Below, one piece after another: positions 9,276-18,238 of a stretch of DNA of 57,629 bases. The position numbers and the translations under genes were made by a program. Source of the DNA: Duganella levis (GTDB lineage Bacteria > Pseudomonadota > Gammaproteobacteria > Burkholderiales > Burkholderiaceae_D); contig NZ_WWCT01000031.1 in assembly GCF_009857605.1 (NCBI RefSeq), forward strand, positions 1 to 57,629, written 5' to 3'. The notes beneath the pieces were generated by a model. The model ran no database searches. It saw nothing but the letters and a program-made list of their open reading frames with translations, and was not told where the DNA came from. Within the stretch, counting starts at the first letter, position 1. Every line of letters begins with the position of its first letter.

Positions 9276-9794
9276 TTAATTTTTACTTGTGCATGCTTTT
9301 AATTCCCAAAGCCCTCTTGGCAGCAACTCACGCTTGCCTTCCACCTCGGAATCTGTGAGCGCCGAATTAAAATAATATAAATCAGCGCCCAATTGTGGCA
9401 AGAATATGTACTCAGGGGATTCATTGGAACTGACCAAGACCTCAGACTTTATATCTAATTTTTTGTTCAGTGAAAAAAACGAAATAGGAGGAACTTTCGA
9501 AGCACCATGAGTAGGAACTGGTTGCATGCCTCTTTGAGGCTCAGCTATTGGTAACAAATAAGTGTCTGTATACCCATTACCCATGTCCATTTGAAACCAA
9601 TAGCTTCGTCCAGTCGTTTTAGAACTAACAAAGAAGGCTAAATCACCCATAGCACTCTTAATTTTCCGAAATCCCGCAGTATAAGCGTCGCTGCCCCTCA
9701 TTTCATACACAGCGCTTTCTGGATAGCAAGTAGCAGCAGCGCAATAATTTGCACTTAACGTCAAAAATAAGCAAAAAGAAGAAAATGCTTTCAT
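9276..9794 (-). CDS. Small Sec-exported protein of unknown function (candidate immunity protein)
   Basis: The 172-aa protein starts with a clear signal peptide (MKAFSSFCLFLTLSANYCAAA) with likely cleavage after the Ala run. The mature part is about 150 residues, with two to three Cys (one just after cleavage, one near the end in LKACTSKN) that could form a disulphide. I recognise no family. A GAGA lies upstream of the ATG. The gene follows the lysozyme-like gene by 45 bases and is the last of the leftward cluster. A periplasmic protein directly behind a peptidoglycan-active protein is the classic position for an inhibitor or immunity protein, but that is inference only. Confidence 0.65.
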   Translation of the reverse strand: MKAFSSFCLFLTLSANYCAAATCYPESAVYEMRGSDAYTAGFRKIKSAMGDLAFFVSSKTTGRSYWFQMDMGNGYTDTYLLPIAEPQRGMQPVPTHGASKVPPISFFSLNKKLDIKSEVLVSSNESPEYIFLPQLGADLYYFNSALTDSEVEGKRELLPRGLWELKACTSKN

Positions 9795-9839
9795 AGAAAT
9801 ATCTCACAAAAAAATTAACCCGAATTAACCATTCTTATT

Positions 9840-10436
9840 TTAGCCGTAAAATTCATTGGAATTCGTGTAAATTACAGTAACGTTCGGAGTTCTCTCAGGA
9901 GTGGCAAAGCCATACATGTTATCATTCCAGACCAGATCATAGTAGCCATCATAATGTGCGCCACCAGCGTAAAAACTCATATGCCCGTTTGAAACTCGTG
10001 GAACATAGTCCGTAGTACGCCAAATAGATATTGCAGGAGAGGAAATCGACGGCGTTGCACCTACGCCATCATGATGTTTTAGATAAAGATATTCGTTTCT
10101 CGTCATAGAAGAAGGAATATTTTGATTTTGTGCCGGATCGCTAAACCAACTGGAATATTTTGTAATTTCTCGATACATTGCAGCGATCTGATTATTCGCA
10201 TCATTTTTCGCTCCTAAATCAGCATTGTAAGTAGACCAAGTCGAATCTGTATATTGAAACAAACCGCTTGCGGTTGTAGAAGAATTCTGGGCTGATGGAT
10301 CGAATCTAGATTCAATATATGCGACGCGAACTGCATATTCTATTTCACTGGAGCCGTAACCGTGATTACTACCATATGCAATAATTTTTTGTTCAACAGC
10401 CAATTGCTCTTTGGTAAAGTTAAAAGTGGCGCTCAA
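9840..10436 (-). CDS. Lysozyme-like / SLT-domain protein, probable type I secretion cargo
   Basis: This 198-aa protein has a transglycosylase-type fold signature: AYIESRFDPSAQ with the expected catalytic Glu (residue 42), followed by ASGLFQYTDSTW (57-67) and YLYLKHHDG (about 115-123), as in SLT/goose-type lysozymes that cleave peptidoglycan. There is no Sec signal peptide, and the protein begins directly with MSATFNFTKEQ. The start codon is TTG, fixed by AGGAG six bases upstream. It lies 66 bases after the HlyD gene of a type I exporter, so it is the best cargo candidate. The C-terminus (VTVIYTNSNEFYG) has no RTX repeats and no microcin-like Ser/Gly tail. Confidence 0.75.
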   Translation of the reverse strand: MSATFNFTKEQLAVEQKIIAYGSNHGYGSSEIEYAVRVAYIESRFDPSAQNSSTTASGLFQYTDSTWSTYNADLGAKNDANNQIAAMYREITKYSSWFSDPAQNQNIPSSMTRNEYLYLKHHDGVGATPSISSPAISIWRTTDYVPRVSNGHMSFYAGGAHYDGYYDLVWNDNMYGFATPERTPNVTVIYTNSNEFYG

Positions 10437-10502
10437 AATATTCTCCTAAATATGAGAAGTTAATGAATAACTATTTTGCCTTCTCAAAACAAAATAGAAT
10501 GC

Positions 10503-11948
10503 TTATCGATCTTTTACTGCGCTAGAAAAATTACTTACGATTGGCGCAATCAAAAAATCGATTATTCTTCGGCGATCAGTCTTAATATCAGCAACAAGAG
10601 TCATTCCTGAAACCAAGGGAAATGAAACGCCCTCATGCTTTATCGCCAACAGTTCTGGTTTAATCCTAATGCGATATAGAACGCTACTTCGCGAGGGAAC
10701 ACTCTTGGTTTTACGTGATAAATCCGTGTCGGCGGAGCTATAATTCATATCCTCCGCGTCAGGACTAATTTGCACAACAGTGCCATTAATCGAACCATAC
10801 CGATGAGAAGGGTAACCATCGATTTTTATTACAACTTTCTGGTTGATTTCGACAAAACCAACATCTTCATTCGGGAGCACAGCCTCAACAATTAAATCTG
10901 CGGAAGATGGCACAATTTTTGCCACTGTTTGCCCGGCACCCAAAACAGAACCGATCGTAGAAACTTCAACATTCTGCAATGTTCCGTCGACTGGTGAACG
11001 TAGTTCGCGTTGCGAAGCTAATTGCCGCAATTTTGTGAGATCAGCTTCAAACTGTATTAGGTCACTGCGTCTTTTTGATATTTCAGCCAGAATTTCGCCG
11101 CGCCATTCTTGAGAAATTTGGACGATACGCTGCTCTGCCGCACGAACTTCCTCCTTCGCTTCTACAACTTTATTTGTACCCAAATCGATATCATTTTCTG
11201 CCTGAACTAAAGAATCCTTTAATCTGAGATAATCAAACTTAGGCATCACTTCGCCGACATAGGGTCTAATCTTCTCCTCTCTTTCTCGAATAGTAATTAA
11301 TAATTTATTTGACTTAAGCAGTGTGTCTTCAGATGTATTTAACGCCGATTTTTTAGTGTGTAATGAGTTTCTGGCCTCGGCAACACGCGCAGCATGCATC
11401 ATGTCGCGAGAGGTGTAGAGTGCATCTTGGAGAGAGCGTTGTGGATCAGAAATAGCTAAATCATCATAGTTCGCTTTTTTTCCATCTAGTTCAGCCTCAA
11501 AACGTCTTAATTCAATTTTAGTTAGGTTAATTTTCTCAATGAGGCTGTTCAGATTAGCCTCATTCATCAACGGATCCAGTTTCAATAAAACTTGACCTCT
11601 TTTGACGTACTGCCCCTCAGTCATCAATATAGACGAAACTACTCCCCCATCCACCGCTTGCACTGACTTTATATGGCCAGCAGGAACTAGACGCCCTTGG
11701 GCTTGGGCATAGACATCGATGGTGCCTATAAATCCCCAAATAATTGCTATAACAGCGCCCGTAGCAATTGTCGCCGAAAGCCAACGCGCGGCTGTGACCG
11801 GTGGGGTTTCCTGAATTCGTATAATTTCAGGTAAAAACTCCAGTTCGCTTTTCGCGAGCTGAAATGAATTTCCCGTTTTATTATTGCCTAAGACGTATTT
11901 TCGGATTGTGTCAAGCAGCGCACGAGACTGGAAAAACGGTGAAATCAT
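10503..11948 (-). CDS. HlyD-family periplasmic adaptor of a type I secretion system
   Basis: This 481-aa protein has a short cytoplasmic N-terminus and one membrane segment (about residues 55-80, AVIAIIWGFIGTIDVYA). A biotinyl-lipoyl-like half follows (QGRLVPAGHIKSVQAVDGG), then a long coiled-coil hairpin (about 130-310), the second lipoyl half (LRSPVDGTLQ) and a beta-barrel end with the family motif VVKIDGYP. HlyD bridges the inner-membrane ABC exporter and the TolC channel. The ATG has AGGA about 9 bases upstream. The gene overlaps the 3' end of the exporter gene by 38 bases, implying translational coupling. No TolC-type outer-membrane gene is in the cluster, so a housekeeping TolC is presumably used. 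Confidence 0.92.
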   Translation of the reverse strand: MISPFFQSRALLDTIRKYVLGNNKTGNSFQLAKSELEFLPEIIRIQETPPVTAARWLSATIATGAVIAIIWGFIGTIDVYAQAQGRLVPAGHIKSVQAVDGGVVSSILMTEGQYVKRGQVLLKLDPLMNEANLNSLIEKINLTKIELRRFEAELDGKKANYDDLAISDPQRSLQDALYTSRDMMHAARVAEARNSLHTKKSALNTSEDTLLKSNKLLITIREREEKIRPYVGEVMPKFDYLRLKDSLVQAENDIDLGTNKVVEAKEEVRAAEQRIVQISQEWRGEILAEISKRRSDLIQFEADLTKLRQLASQRELRSPVDGTLQNVEVSTIGSVLGAGQTVAKIVPSSADLIVEAVLPNEDVGFVEINQKVVIKIDGYPSHRYGSINGTVVQISPDAEDMNYSSADTDLSRKTKSVPSRSSVLYRIRIKPELLAIKHEGVSFPLVSGMTLVADIKTDRRRIIDFLIAPIVSNFSSAVKDR

Positions 11949-14130
11949 TTAATAAATCCTGCTGAAAAAATAAGTTATAGTAGTGACCTTTTAAAGCAAT
12001 CAACTCTAGATGATTTCCACTCTCTACTATCGATCCTTTATCTAAAACAAAAATAACGTCAGCATTTCGTATCGTTGAAAGTCGATGAGCAATAATGAAG
12101 ACGGTTCGACCGTTGCATATCTCACTCAAATTTTTCTGTATCAAACTTTCCGATTCACTATCCAGTGCGCTAGTGGCTTCGTCAAAGATTAGAACTCGAG
12201 GATCGGTAATTAATGCGCGAGCAATCGCTATACGTTGACGTTGGCCACCAGATAGTGCGATTCCACGCTCTCCTGTTTGAGTATCGTAACCTCCCGGCAT
12301 TGTGGAAATAAAATCGTGCGCACCAGCAAGCTTTGCAGCACGAATTACTTCTTCAGCAGTAGCAAAAGGTTTTTGGATAGTAATATTTTCTGATATCGAT
12401 CCAGAAAATAGGTGGTTATCTTGTAATACAACGCCTATCTGGGACCGAAGCCATGCAGGATCTCGAGACGATAAATCATTACCATCGACCAAAATTTCAC
12501 CCGTCTCAGGTCGATAAAGTTGTTGCATTAATTTAGAAAGAGTACTTTTCCCACAACCGCTTCGTCCAACAATTCCCACTGTCTGACCAGGCAACACGCT
12601 GAATGTGAGTCTATTTAAAGCAGGCGCACCTTTGGGACTATATCTAAATACAACATTTGAAAACTCGATTTTTCCGAAAATTGAATCGCTAGAGCTAGCG
12701 GTTACGGATTTCGCCGTTTCAGTCCGACCATTCATGATGTCGCCAAGCTTTTCCACAGAAATTTTTACGTTATTTAGTTCCTGCCATACCTGCACCAGGC
12801 GGATTATAGGTTGAATAACTCGAGCCGCTAACATCTGAAAAGCGATAAGTTCACCAACACTCAATTCGTTCGCTATAACCAAGCTAGCACCCTTCCATAA
12901 TATAGCTAAGGTAGCAAATCGCTGAATGAGTTGCCCAATTGAAACCAGTATCGCGTTTGTATTTGATGAAGAAAAGGAGGCGGAGGCGTGCTTTGCCAAC
13001 ATTTTCGACCAACGCGAGCTAAGTATTGGCTCAATGGCCAATGATTTTACCGTTTGGATACCTGTTACTATTTCTACTAAAAACGATTGATTTTGCGCGG
13101 AGCAATCATGAAGTTTTTTTATGGTGCGTTCCATTTTTGGCCTTGCTAAAACTGTCAGCGCAATAAAAAATGGCAATGTGCACATTACGACTATTGTTAA
13201 CTCAGCGCTATATGAAAATAGGACTAGTAAAAAAATGCCAATAAAAAATGTATCGACTACAACGCCAGCGGAAGCACCAGTTAAGAATTGTCTGATACTG
13301 TCCATTTCACGTATGTTTGCAACCGTATCGCCAACACGACGTCGTTCAAAATACTTGAGAGGAAGCCCAAGCAAATGTGCGAATACTTTTGATCCTAAAA
13401 GAACGTCAATGCGCGTTCCAGTATGAGCCGTAAAATAGCCCTGCAGATACGACAGTATCGACTCAAAAATAATGATAACGGCCATTCCCAATCCCAGAAC
13501 ATGCAGGGTAGAAATGTTTTGATGTACTACCACCTTATCAAATATTACTTGGGTTAATAAAGGTGTGGCAAATGAAAATATCTGGACAAATAAAGCAGCA
13601 ATAATGATTTCAACGAAAATACGTTTGTGTTGGAAAATTGGTTCTCGGAACCATCCAATATCGAATTTTCTATTGGTGTCCACTTCAGAACCGTGGCATT
13701 TTAGAAGTATTACATTCCCTGTCCAATTAGCTTCTAGAGTAGCTTGATCTAATATTTTTGGCGTCTCTGGCGAACGTGGATCATGAATCGCAATCTGAGA
13801 CATAAAATGTTGGACAATCACGAAGTACGTTCCATCTCGAAATTGGGCTATCGCAGGTAAAGGCGCTTTTTTCAGCCTAGTCCACGAAAAGCGCGATTCC
13901 TTTGCTTTAATTTTTAATTCCTTTGCAGCGAGCGCTATTTCATAATTTCCTAACGAGGACGGCATAGCGCCCACAGAGCGTTTTAGTTTTTTCGGATCTG
14001 CTCTAATATCATGAAATGCCGCAGCGAAGCATAAACACTCAATAGCTCCGAAATTAAACTGGTTATTAGCATTCTCTGACTTTCTATCAGAATCAACGTT
14101 TTTATTTTCGCTGGGGAAAAACGCATTCAT
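11911..14130 (-). CDS. HlyB-type ABC exporter with inactive C39-like domain
   Basis: This 739-aa protein has an N-terminal C39-like domain (about residues 30-145), six membrane segments (about 165-430) and a nucleotide-binding domain with GRSGCGKST (Walker A), LSGGQRQR, VLIFDEATSALD (Walker B) and IIAHRLS. In the C39-like part a Gly falls where the catalytic Cys should be, Tyr replaces the His (GTYFVIV), and only the Asp of HDPR remains. This is like HlyB, which recognises cargo without cutting a leader. I start at the ATG at 14130; an in-frame GTG at 14148 would add six residues. It energises export of an unfolded cargo across both membranes with the HlyD-like protein encoded next. Confidence 0.92.
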   Translation of the reverse strand: MNAFFPSENKNVDSDRKSENANNQFNFGAIECLCFAAAFHDIRADPKKLKRSVGAMPSSLGNYEIALAAKELKIKAKESRFSWTRLKKAPLPAIAQFRDGTYFVIVQHFMSQIAIHDPRSPETPKILDQATLEANWTGNVILLKCHGSEVDTNRKFDIGWFREPIFQHKRIFVEIIIAALFVQIFSFATPLLTQVIFDKVVVHQNISTLHVLGLGMAVIIIFESILSYLQGYFTAHTGTRIDVLLGSKVFAHLLGLPLKYFERRRVGDTVANIREMDSIRQFLTGASAGVVVDTFFIGIFLLVLFSYSAELTIVVMCTLPFFIALTVLARPKMERTIKKLHDCSAQNQSFLVEIVTGIQTVKSLAIEPILSSRWSKMLAKHASASFSSSNTNAILVSIGQLIQRFATLAILWKGASLVIANELSVGELIAFQMLAARVIQPIIRLVQVWQELNNVKISVEKLGDIMNGRTETAKSVTASSSDSIFGKIEFSNVVFRYSPKGAPALNRLTFSVLPGQTVGIVGRSGCGKSTLSKLMQQLYRPETGEILVDGNDLSSRDPAWLRSQIGVVLQDNHLFSGSISENITIQKPFATAEEVIRAAKLAGAHDFISTMPGGYDTQTGERGIALSGGQRQRIAIARALITDPRVLIFDEATSALDSESESLIQKNLSEICNGRTVFIIAHRLSTIRNADVIFVLDKGSIVESGNHLELIALKGHYYNLFFQQDLLNDFTVFPVSCAA

Positions 14131-14221
14131 GTTTATTCGTTCTTTCACATCAATACTTCAAAGAAGGCATCATACGGCGTCCGCCTGGTATTTCTAATTT
14201 TCTTTTCTATTTTCACGTTAT

Positions 14222-16060
14222 CTATGATAAGTGATTCATATTATTTAAAACCCTTAAGGCGCTAGCATAACTAATGTTTTTTACTTTAAGTGCCATGGCG
14301 AGATCTGGCAACTCATTGGTTAGGTTTTCGCAAGAGAAGAATCCATGGTCGATATAATAATATCCAATGGAACCTTCTACTTGGACTAAATATGGGCGAT
14401 AGTCAAATAATTCGTCACCGTTGAATTGAAAAACCGTTAGCATATTCAAGACACTGAAATGCTCTGCTAACTCAAATCCCCACTCTATAAGAATTGATCT
14501 TATTGCACTTGCTAATAGGAGCGTTTCGTCTTTTGCTCGGAAATAAACATCCGGTGATAAATTTTCTACGGCAGAATAGGAACGATCTTGTATGACTTTA
14601 TTTGCATTTTTTTTGTTAGCGCTTAAAAAATATGCGCTGTTTTCTGCACCAGAAAATCGCGGGATTTTGCCGAAAAAAATATCTACTCCGTCAACGTCAT
14701 GGTCAAAACCATGAAATAGCGCTGCATTCGATATATTTACTAATATCCTCCCAGCGTGGATTTCGAATTTTTTACATATTTCATCCACAAAAGTGGCCAT
14801 TCGAAGGCGGCCTAGCTCCAGATTAACGGCATCCAATACGACCACTGCGTTAATTCGAAGTTCATCATCTATTGTTTCTGATAGATCTAAAAAGTTGATT
14901 CTTTCATCTATATTTACTTGTTTAATTTTTTTACACTTATATATAAGTTTGTTTTTGGCATTAGAGTACATTTTATTATTAGAAAAAATAATAATTGGTC
15001 TATCACCAACGTCGGTTAGTTCAAGAACGCGACAGAGCAAATTAGAATCGCATGCATTAAATTCAAAAAATTCCTTTGATGAACCAATCGAACCTTTAAT
15101 CAACGAAGCCACCTTGTATTCCACTAGCGGAATATTTTTTACGTTTGACGCAAATTTAGGCGTTACACAACGCACCAGCTGTTGCTGTAGAAATTCGTCA
15201 ATATCAATTAATTCGCGCGACTCCTCGCAAACAGGTTTAACAACTGGATTGTTATCCAGTATATTAACGTAGGCTTTATATTCAGATCCACCGTTAAAAT
15301 GCTCACCCCTAATCGACTCAGCTTGAGCGTAGCCAGAAAATTGCTGAAGATACTTAAAATGCAACGTGGCTACCGGCGTTGAGGAAAAGGTTGCTCCATC
15401 AATGTAGTGAGCCCCCTGCAGGAGATGCGTACCGTTTAAATTGTGGAAAAACGATATTTTATTCAAGCAGGGTTCGATTCCAAAAATGCGTTTTCTCATT
15501 CCACCTTTACTGTGTATTGGATAAATTCCACGTAGTGGATGGTGAAGGTTATCAAGAGCTATGACTGGATCGTAGTACCTAAATTTATCGATTGGATTTT
15601 CATCATCATGAAGGAAATTTTCTTTTATATCGGTTGTCGAATACATGTCAAATAAAATAGACGACACAGCTGTTGCACCTTCTAAGCTTAGCTGGATGGC
15701 GAAATCTTTAAGACTGCGATGTTGACATCCCGGGAAAATAAAATATTCATCAAAATCAGCAACGACGCACCACTGTCCAACATTCAATCGGAGTAATGCT
15801 CTAATCCAATCATGGCCGCAATTGGCTTCTCCATACGCCTGGGAGGTACACCAGAGTTCCACGTCCGGTTGAGCTTCAAGGAATTCGCGAGTTCCATCAG
15901 TCGATTCGTTATCTACGAGACAAAATCGTTTTACGCCTAAAGAACGATAGTGCCTCAAAAATGAAGGCGCTCTGATCATTTCATTTCGGCCTACGCCCAA
16001 TAAAACGATATCGTCGCAGGAGATAGTTCCCAAAGAACTTTGTGATATTAATTTAATCAA
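14222..16060 (-). CDS. Family 2-type glycosyltransferase with unknown C-terminal half
   Basis: This 612-aa protein has an N-terminal GT-A fold of the GT2/GT92-like kind: LLGVGRNEMIRAPSFLRHY, then FCLVDNESTDGT (nucleotide-binding site) and VVADFDEYF (a DxD metal-binding motif, about residues 100-108). The remaining 300 residues match nothing I recognise. The only start in the right place is TTG at 16060 with no clear ribosome site; it lies 41 bases after the acyltransferase stop. In microcin H47 and E492 clusters a glycosyltransferase sits between the acyltransferase and exporter genes and sugar-decorates the attached siderophore. Here the enzyme is a different type, so target and sugar are unknown. 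Confidence 0.8.
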   Translation of the reverse strand: MIKLISQSSLGTISCDDIVLLGVGRNEMIRAPSFLRHYRSLGVKRFCLVDNESTDGTREFLEAQPDVELWCTSQAYGEANCGHDWIRALLRLNVGQWCVVADFDEYFIFPGCQHRSLKDFAIQLSLEGATAVSSILFDMYSTTDIKENFLHDDENPIDKFRYYDPVIALDNLHHPLRGIYPIHSKGGMRKRIFGIEPCLNKISFFHNLNGTHLLQGAHYIDGATFSSTPVATLHFKYLQQFSGYAQAESIRGEHFNGGSEYKAYVNILDNNPVVKPVCEESRELIDIDEFLQQQLVRCVTPKFASNVKNIPLVEYKVASLIKGSIGSSKEFFEFNACDSNLLCRVLELTDVGDRPIIIFSNNKMYSNAKNKLIYKCKKIKQVNIDERINFLDLSETIDDELRINAVVVLDAVNLELGRLRMATFVDEICKKFEIHAGRILVNISNAALFHGFDHDVDGVDIFFGKIPRFSGAENSAYFLSANKKNANKVIQDRSYSAVENLSPDVYFRAKDETLLLASAIRSILIEWGFELAEHFSVLNMLTVFQFNGDELFDYRPYLVQVEGSIGYYYIDHGFFSCENLTNELPDLAMALKVKNISYASALRVLNNMNHLS

Positions 16061-16101
16061 GATTATTTTAAATTCAATTATGCAAATTACATTAAAAATA
16101 A

Positions 16102-16560
16102 CTATATTGAACGCCGAAAATATTTTCTTAATGTATTTCGTCCTGGCGCCGCAGCAAAGAAATTGATTTCCTTACTTTCACGAAAAACATTTTTTTTAAT
16201 GTCTCTGCATATATTTTTAAAATGTCCAAATGGTGCTAGCAAATCAATTATCCATAATGATTTGCCTTCGTTCCATTCACTGATATGCATTTTATAATTA
16301 TTTTCTTCTTTGAATTTTTTTTCTACGTCATCCGACAAATAGGCCCAAATTACGTATCCAACGGGAACTCCCATATCGTTAAAATAGACTTTAACATTTC
16401 TATGTGCTATTGCAGGAAGTACTACATCTGTTAAATAGGCTGTACCGAGATGTTGGTGAGATGAGGCAGTAGCAATAATCTGAAAAATATTTCCGCATAT
16501 TATTGCTCGGATTTTTGACTTATCTGACTGTTTGTTGTCAATTTTCAATGTACTGAGCAT
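16102..16560 (-). CDS. HlyC-family toxin-activating acyltransferase (MchD/MceI-like)
   Basis: This 152-aa protein is the usual length of the toxin-activating lysine-acyltransferase family. Matches to HlyC are clear: SSHQHL with the catalytic His, VVLPAI, VPVGYVIWAYLS, and IIDLLAPFG with the catalytic Asp (about residue 106). HlyC transfers fatty acyl groups from acyl-ACP to lysines of RTX toxins. The microcin homologues MchD and MceI instead help join a siderophore to a peptide. No RTX toxin gene is present. I use the ATG at 16560; TTG at 16569 is possible. Either way the 5' end overlaps the 566-aa gene upstream, implying coupled translation and perhaps a two-subunit enzyme. Confidence 0.85.
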   Translation of the reverse strand: MLSTLKIDNKQSDKSKIRAIICGNIFQIIATASSHQHLGTAYLTDVVLPAIAHRNVKVYFNDMGVPVGYVIWAYLSDDVEKKFKEENNYKMHISEWNEGKSLWIIDLLAPFGHFKNICRDIKKNVFRESKEINFFAAAPGRNTLRKYFRRSI

Positions 16561-18238
16561 ATTTTTCAAATAGATCGATCTGGGACGGTGTTAGTTTTGT
16601 AAAAGGCCCTCGAACTAGCAGATCTTTTATTTTGACTTCCACATTATTGATATGCAATCCGTGTTTCAAGTCAAGCCTCAAATTTTCAAAGCATGCGTCT
16701 AATTCTATTGGACCTTTCTCCTCTTCCCCAAAATGAAAATTTGCAATCTTGGCAATTTTAGCAATATATTTGGGTACTGAATCATTTTTATCTATTATAT
16801 TTTTTATGTCATTTTCAATTTTTGTTCTATACAACTCTGGAACAGAAATATTTCTACGCAGAGAATTTACTGTTCTATATATTTCTAGATTTTTTCTATT
16901 CGAAACTGGAACGCTATTGGAGAATTCCTCTTTAAGCTTCCAGTAGGAATTACAAAATTCTCGGTGTACATTTTTGTTTTTTATAAGTGATTCTGTAGTT
17001 TTGACTAATTGGTCTTTGGTATATGAAAATGCAGCAGTAGTTAGTATAGAACTCAAATGATTATTTCCCATATATTCAGGCATATGCCAGTGATTGGGAA
17101 AATCTATTTTAAACGGCTTAAACATTGCATCTTCTAAAATTTTGCTTATCGCTTTTGCCATGTCGGCTAGTAGCGTCGGATTAATATCCGGCATTTTATG
17201 CTCTGGTACTCCCGTTAGCTTTACCATCTCGACTTGTAAGCGGGAAAAATAGGTAAAATCATAAACCCTTGCCAACTCTTTACTATTTATAATGTCATTT
17301 GCTATTTTCCTAGGAGAATATTTTCTAATATAGAATATCAGTTCATCCATCCAATTTTTTGTGGAAGAATATTCTATTGTCATATCTGAATATATATTCG
17401 TTCCTATTTTTATCCTACCGTAGTCCGACACAGTCGATATTGTTCCAAAATCGATCCAACGGCCGTCCATCCCTATATTTGAAGCGGTAATAGTCCCGTG
17501 CATTATTTTTTTCGCACGCGCAGCTGCAAATTGCGATGCAATTCTGCGGCATATCTGAACCAAAAGCTTATTGATATGAGTTGATAATGATCCCTCATCG
17601 GACGTTATATTTTCTCTTTGTATATAATCATATAGACTGCTAATCGCTTTGCTGGTCCGAATTGAATCTGGAATAATTGCAATGGTTTGATCCCAAGAAC
17701 CCGTAAAAAACACAGATCTCATATAATGTGCGGGGCGGATAATGAACTCTCTGAAGATCAAAGCTCGATCACTTAAGCCCTCTCCTTGGAAGTTTCTTGA
17801 TCGAATAGTAGAGCCCGTGGTAATAATTCCCTTAACACGAGCGGCGCCATAAGGTAGTGCAATGTCACAAACTTCGCCCCACATCGCTTCTTGAATTCCT
17901 TCTTCGAGCGTAGATCCTCCGTAAGTGTGCCAATAGTCATCCGTTGCGCCTGCTAGAATGTTCTTCCCAATTCCCTTAATTTGGGTATCGCCAACGAGGC
18001 CACACCGTACGCCGCCTCCATTCAGGCCCAGTCCCGCTCCACCATACCTTTCAGCTAGAAATTCGCGTCTATCTGTACAGTAAATACTCGAATTTTCACC
18101 ATCCATTGGAAGACAAAATGTGAGCTCCTTCATATGAGCATCACTGATAGGAAGTTGTGGATTCATCCATTTTGTTTGCGGGCATGCTAGCTTAGTAGCT
18201 TTAAATTTCAAGAATGATGAGTCCGGTAATTTGAGCAT
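16538..18238 (-). CDS. SelO-like (pseudokinase-fold) protein, first gene of the secretion cluster
   Basis: This 566-aa protein has the order of motifs of SelO/YdiU protein AMPylases: RYGG (64-67), QIKGIG with a Lys (88), a Glu-rich helix GSTLEEGIQEAMWGE (109-122), HGTITASN (247-254) and WIDFG (261-265). These correspond to SelO's YxGHQFG, LKGAG, IRE, HGVMNTDN and DYG. Identity is low, so this is a remote call. SelO transfers AMP from ATP to proteins. In microcin loci, a large protein (MchC, MceJ) encoded next to the HlyC-like MchD/MceI forms part of the modification enzyme, and this gene occupies that place. Codons are strongly AT-rich. No good ribosome site precedes the ATG. Confidence 0.6.
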   Translation of the reverse strand: MLKLPDSSFLKFKATKLACPQTKWMNPQLPISDAHMKELTFCLPMDGENSSIYCTDRREFLAERYGGAGLGLNGGGVRCGLVGDTQIKGIGKNILAGATDDYWHTYGGSTLEEGIQEAMWGEVCDIALPYGAARVKGIITTGSTIRSRNFQGEGLSDRALIFREFIIRPAHYMRSVFFTGSWDQTIAIIPDSIRTSKAISSLYDYIQRENITSDEGSLSTHINKLLVQICRRIASQFAAARAKKIMHGTITASNIGMDGRWIDFGTISTVSDYGRIKIGTNIYSDMTIEYSSTKNWMDELIFYIRKYSPRKIANDIINSKELARVYDFTYFSRLQVEMVKLTGVPEHKMPDINPTLLADMAKAISKILEDAMFKPFKIDFPNHWHMPEYMGNNHLSSILTTAAFSYTKDQLVKTTESLIKNKNVHREFCNSYWKLKEEFSNSVPVSNRKNLEIYRTVNSLRRNISVPELYRTKIENDIKNIIDKNDSVPKYIAKIAKIANFHFGEEEKGPIELDACFENLRLDLKHGLHINNVEVKIKDLLVRGPFTKLTPSQIDLFEKYAQYIEN

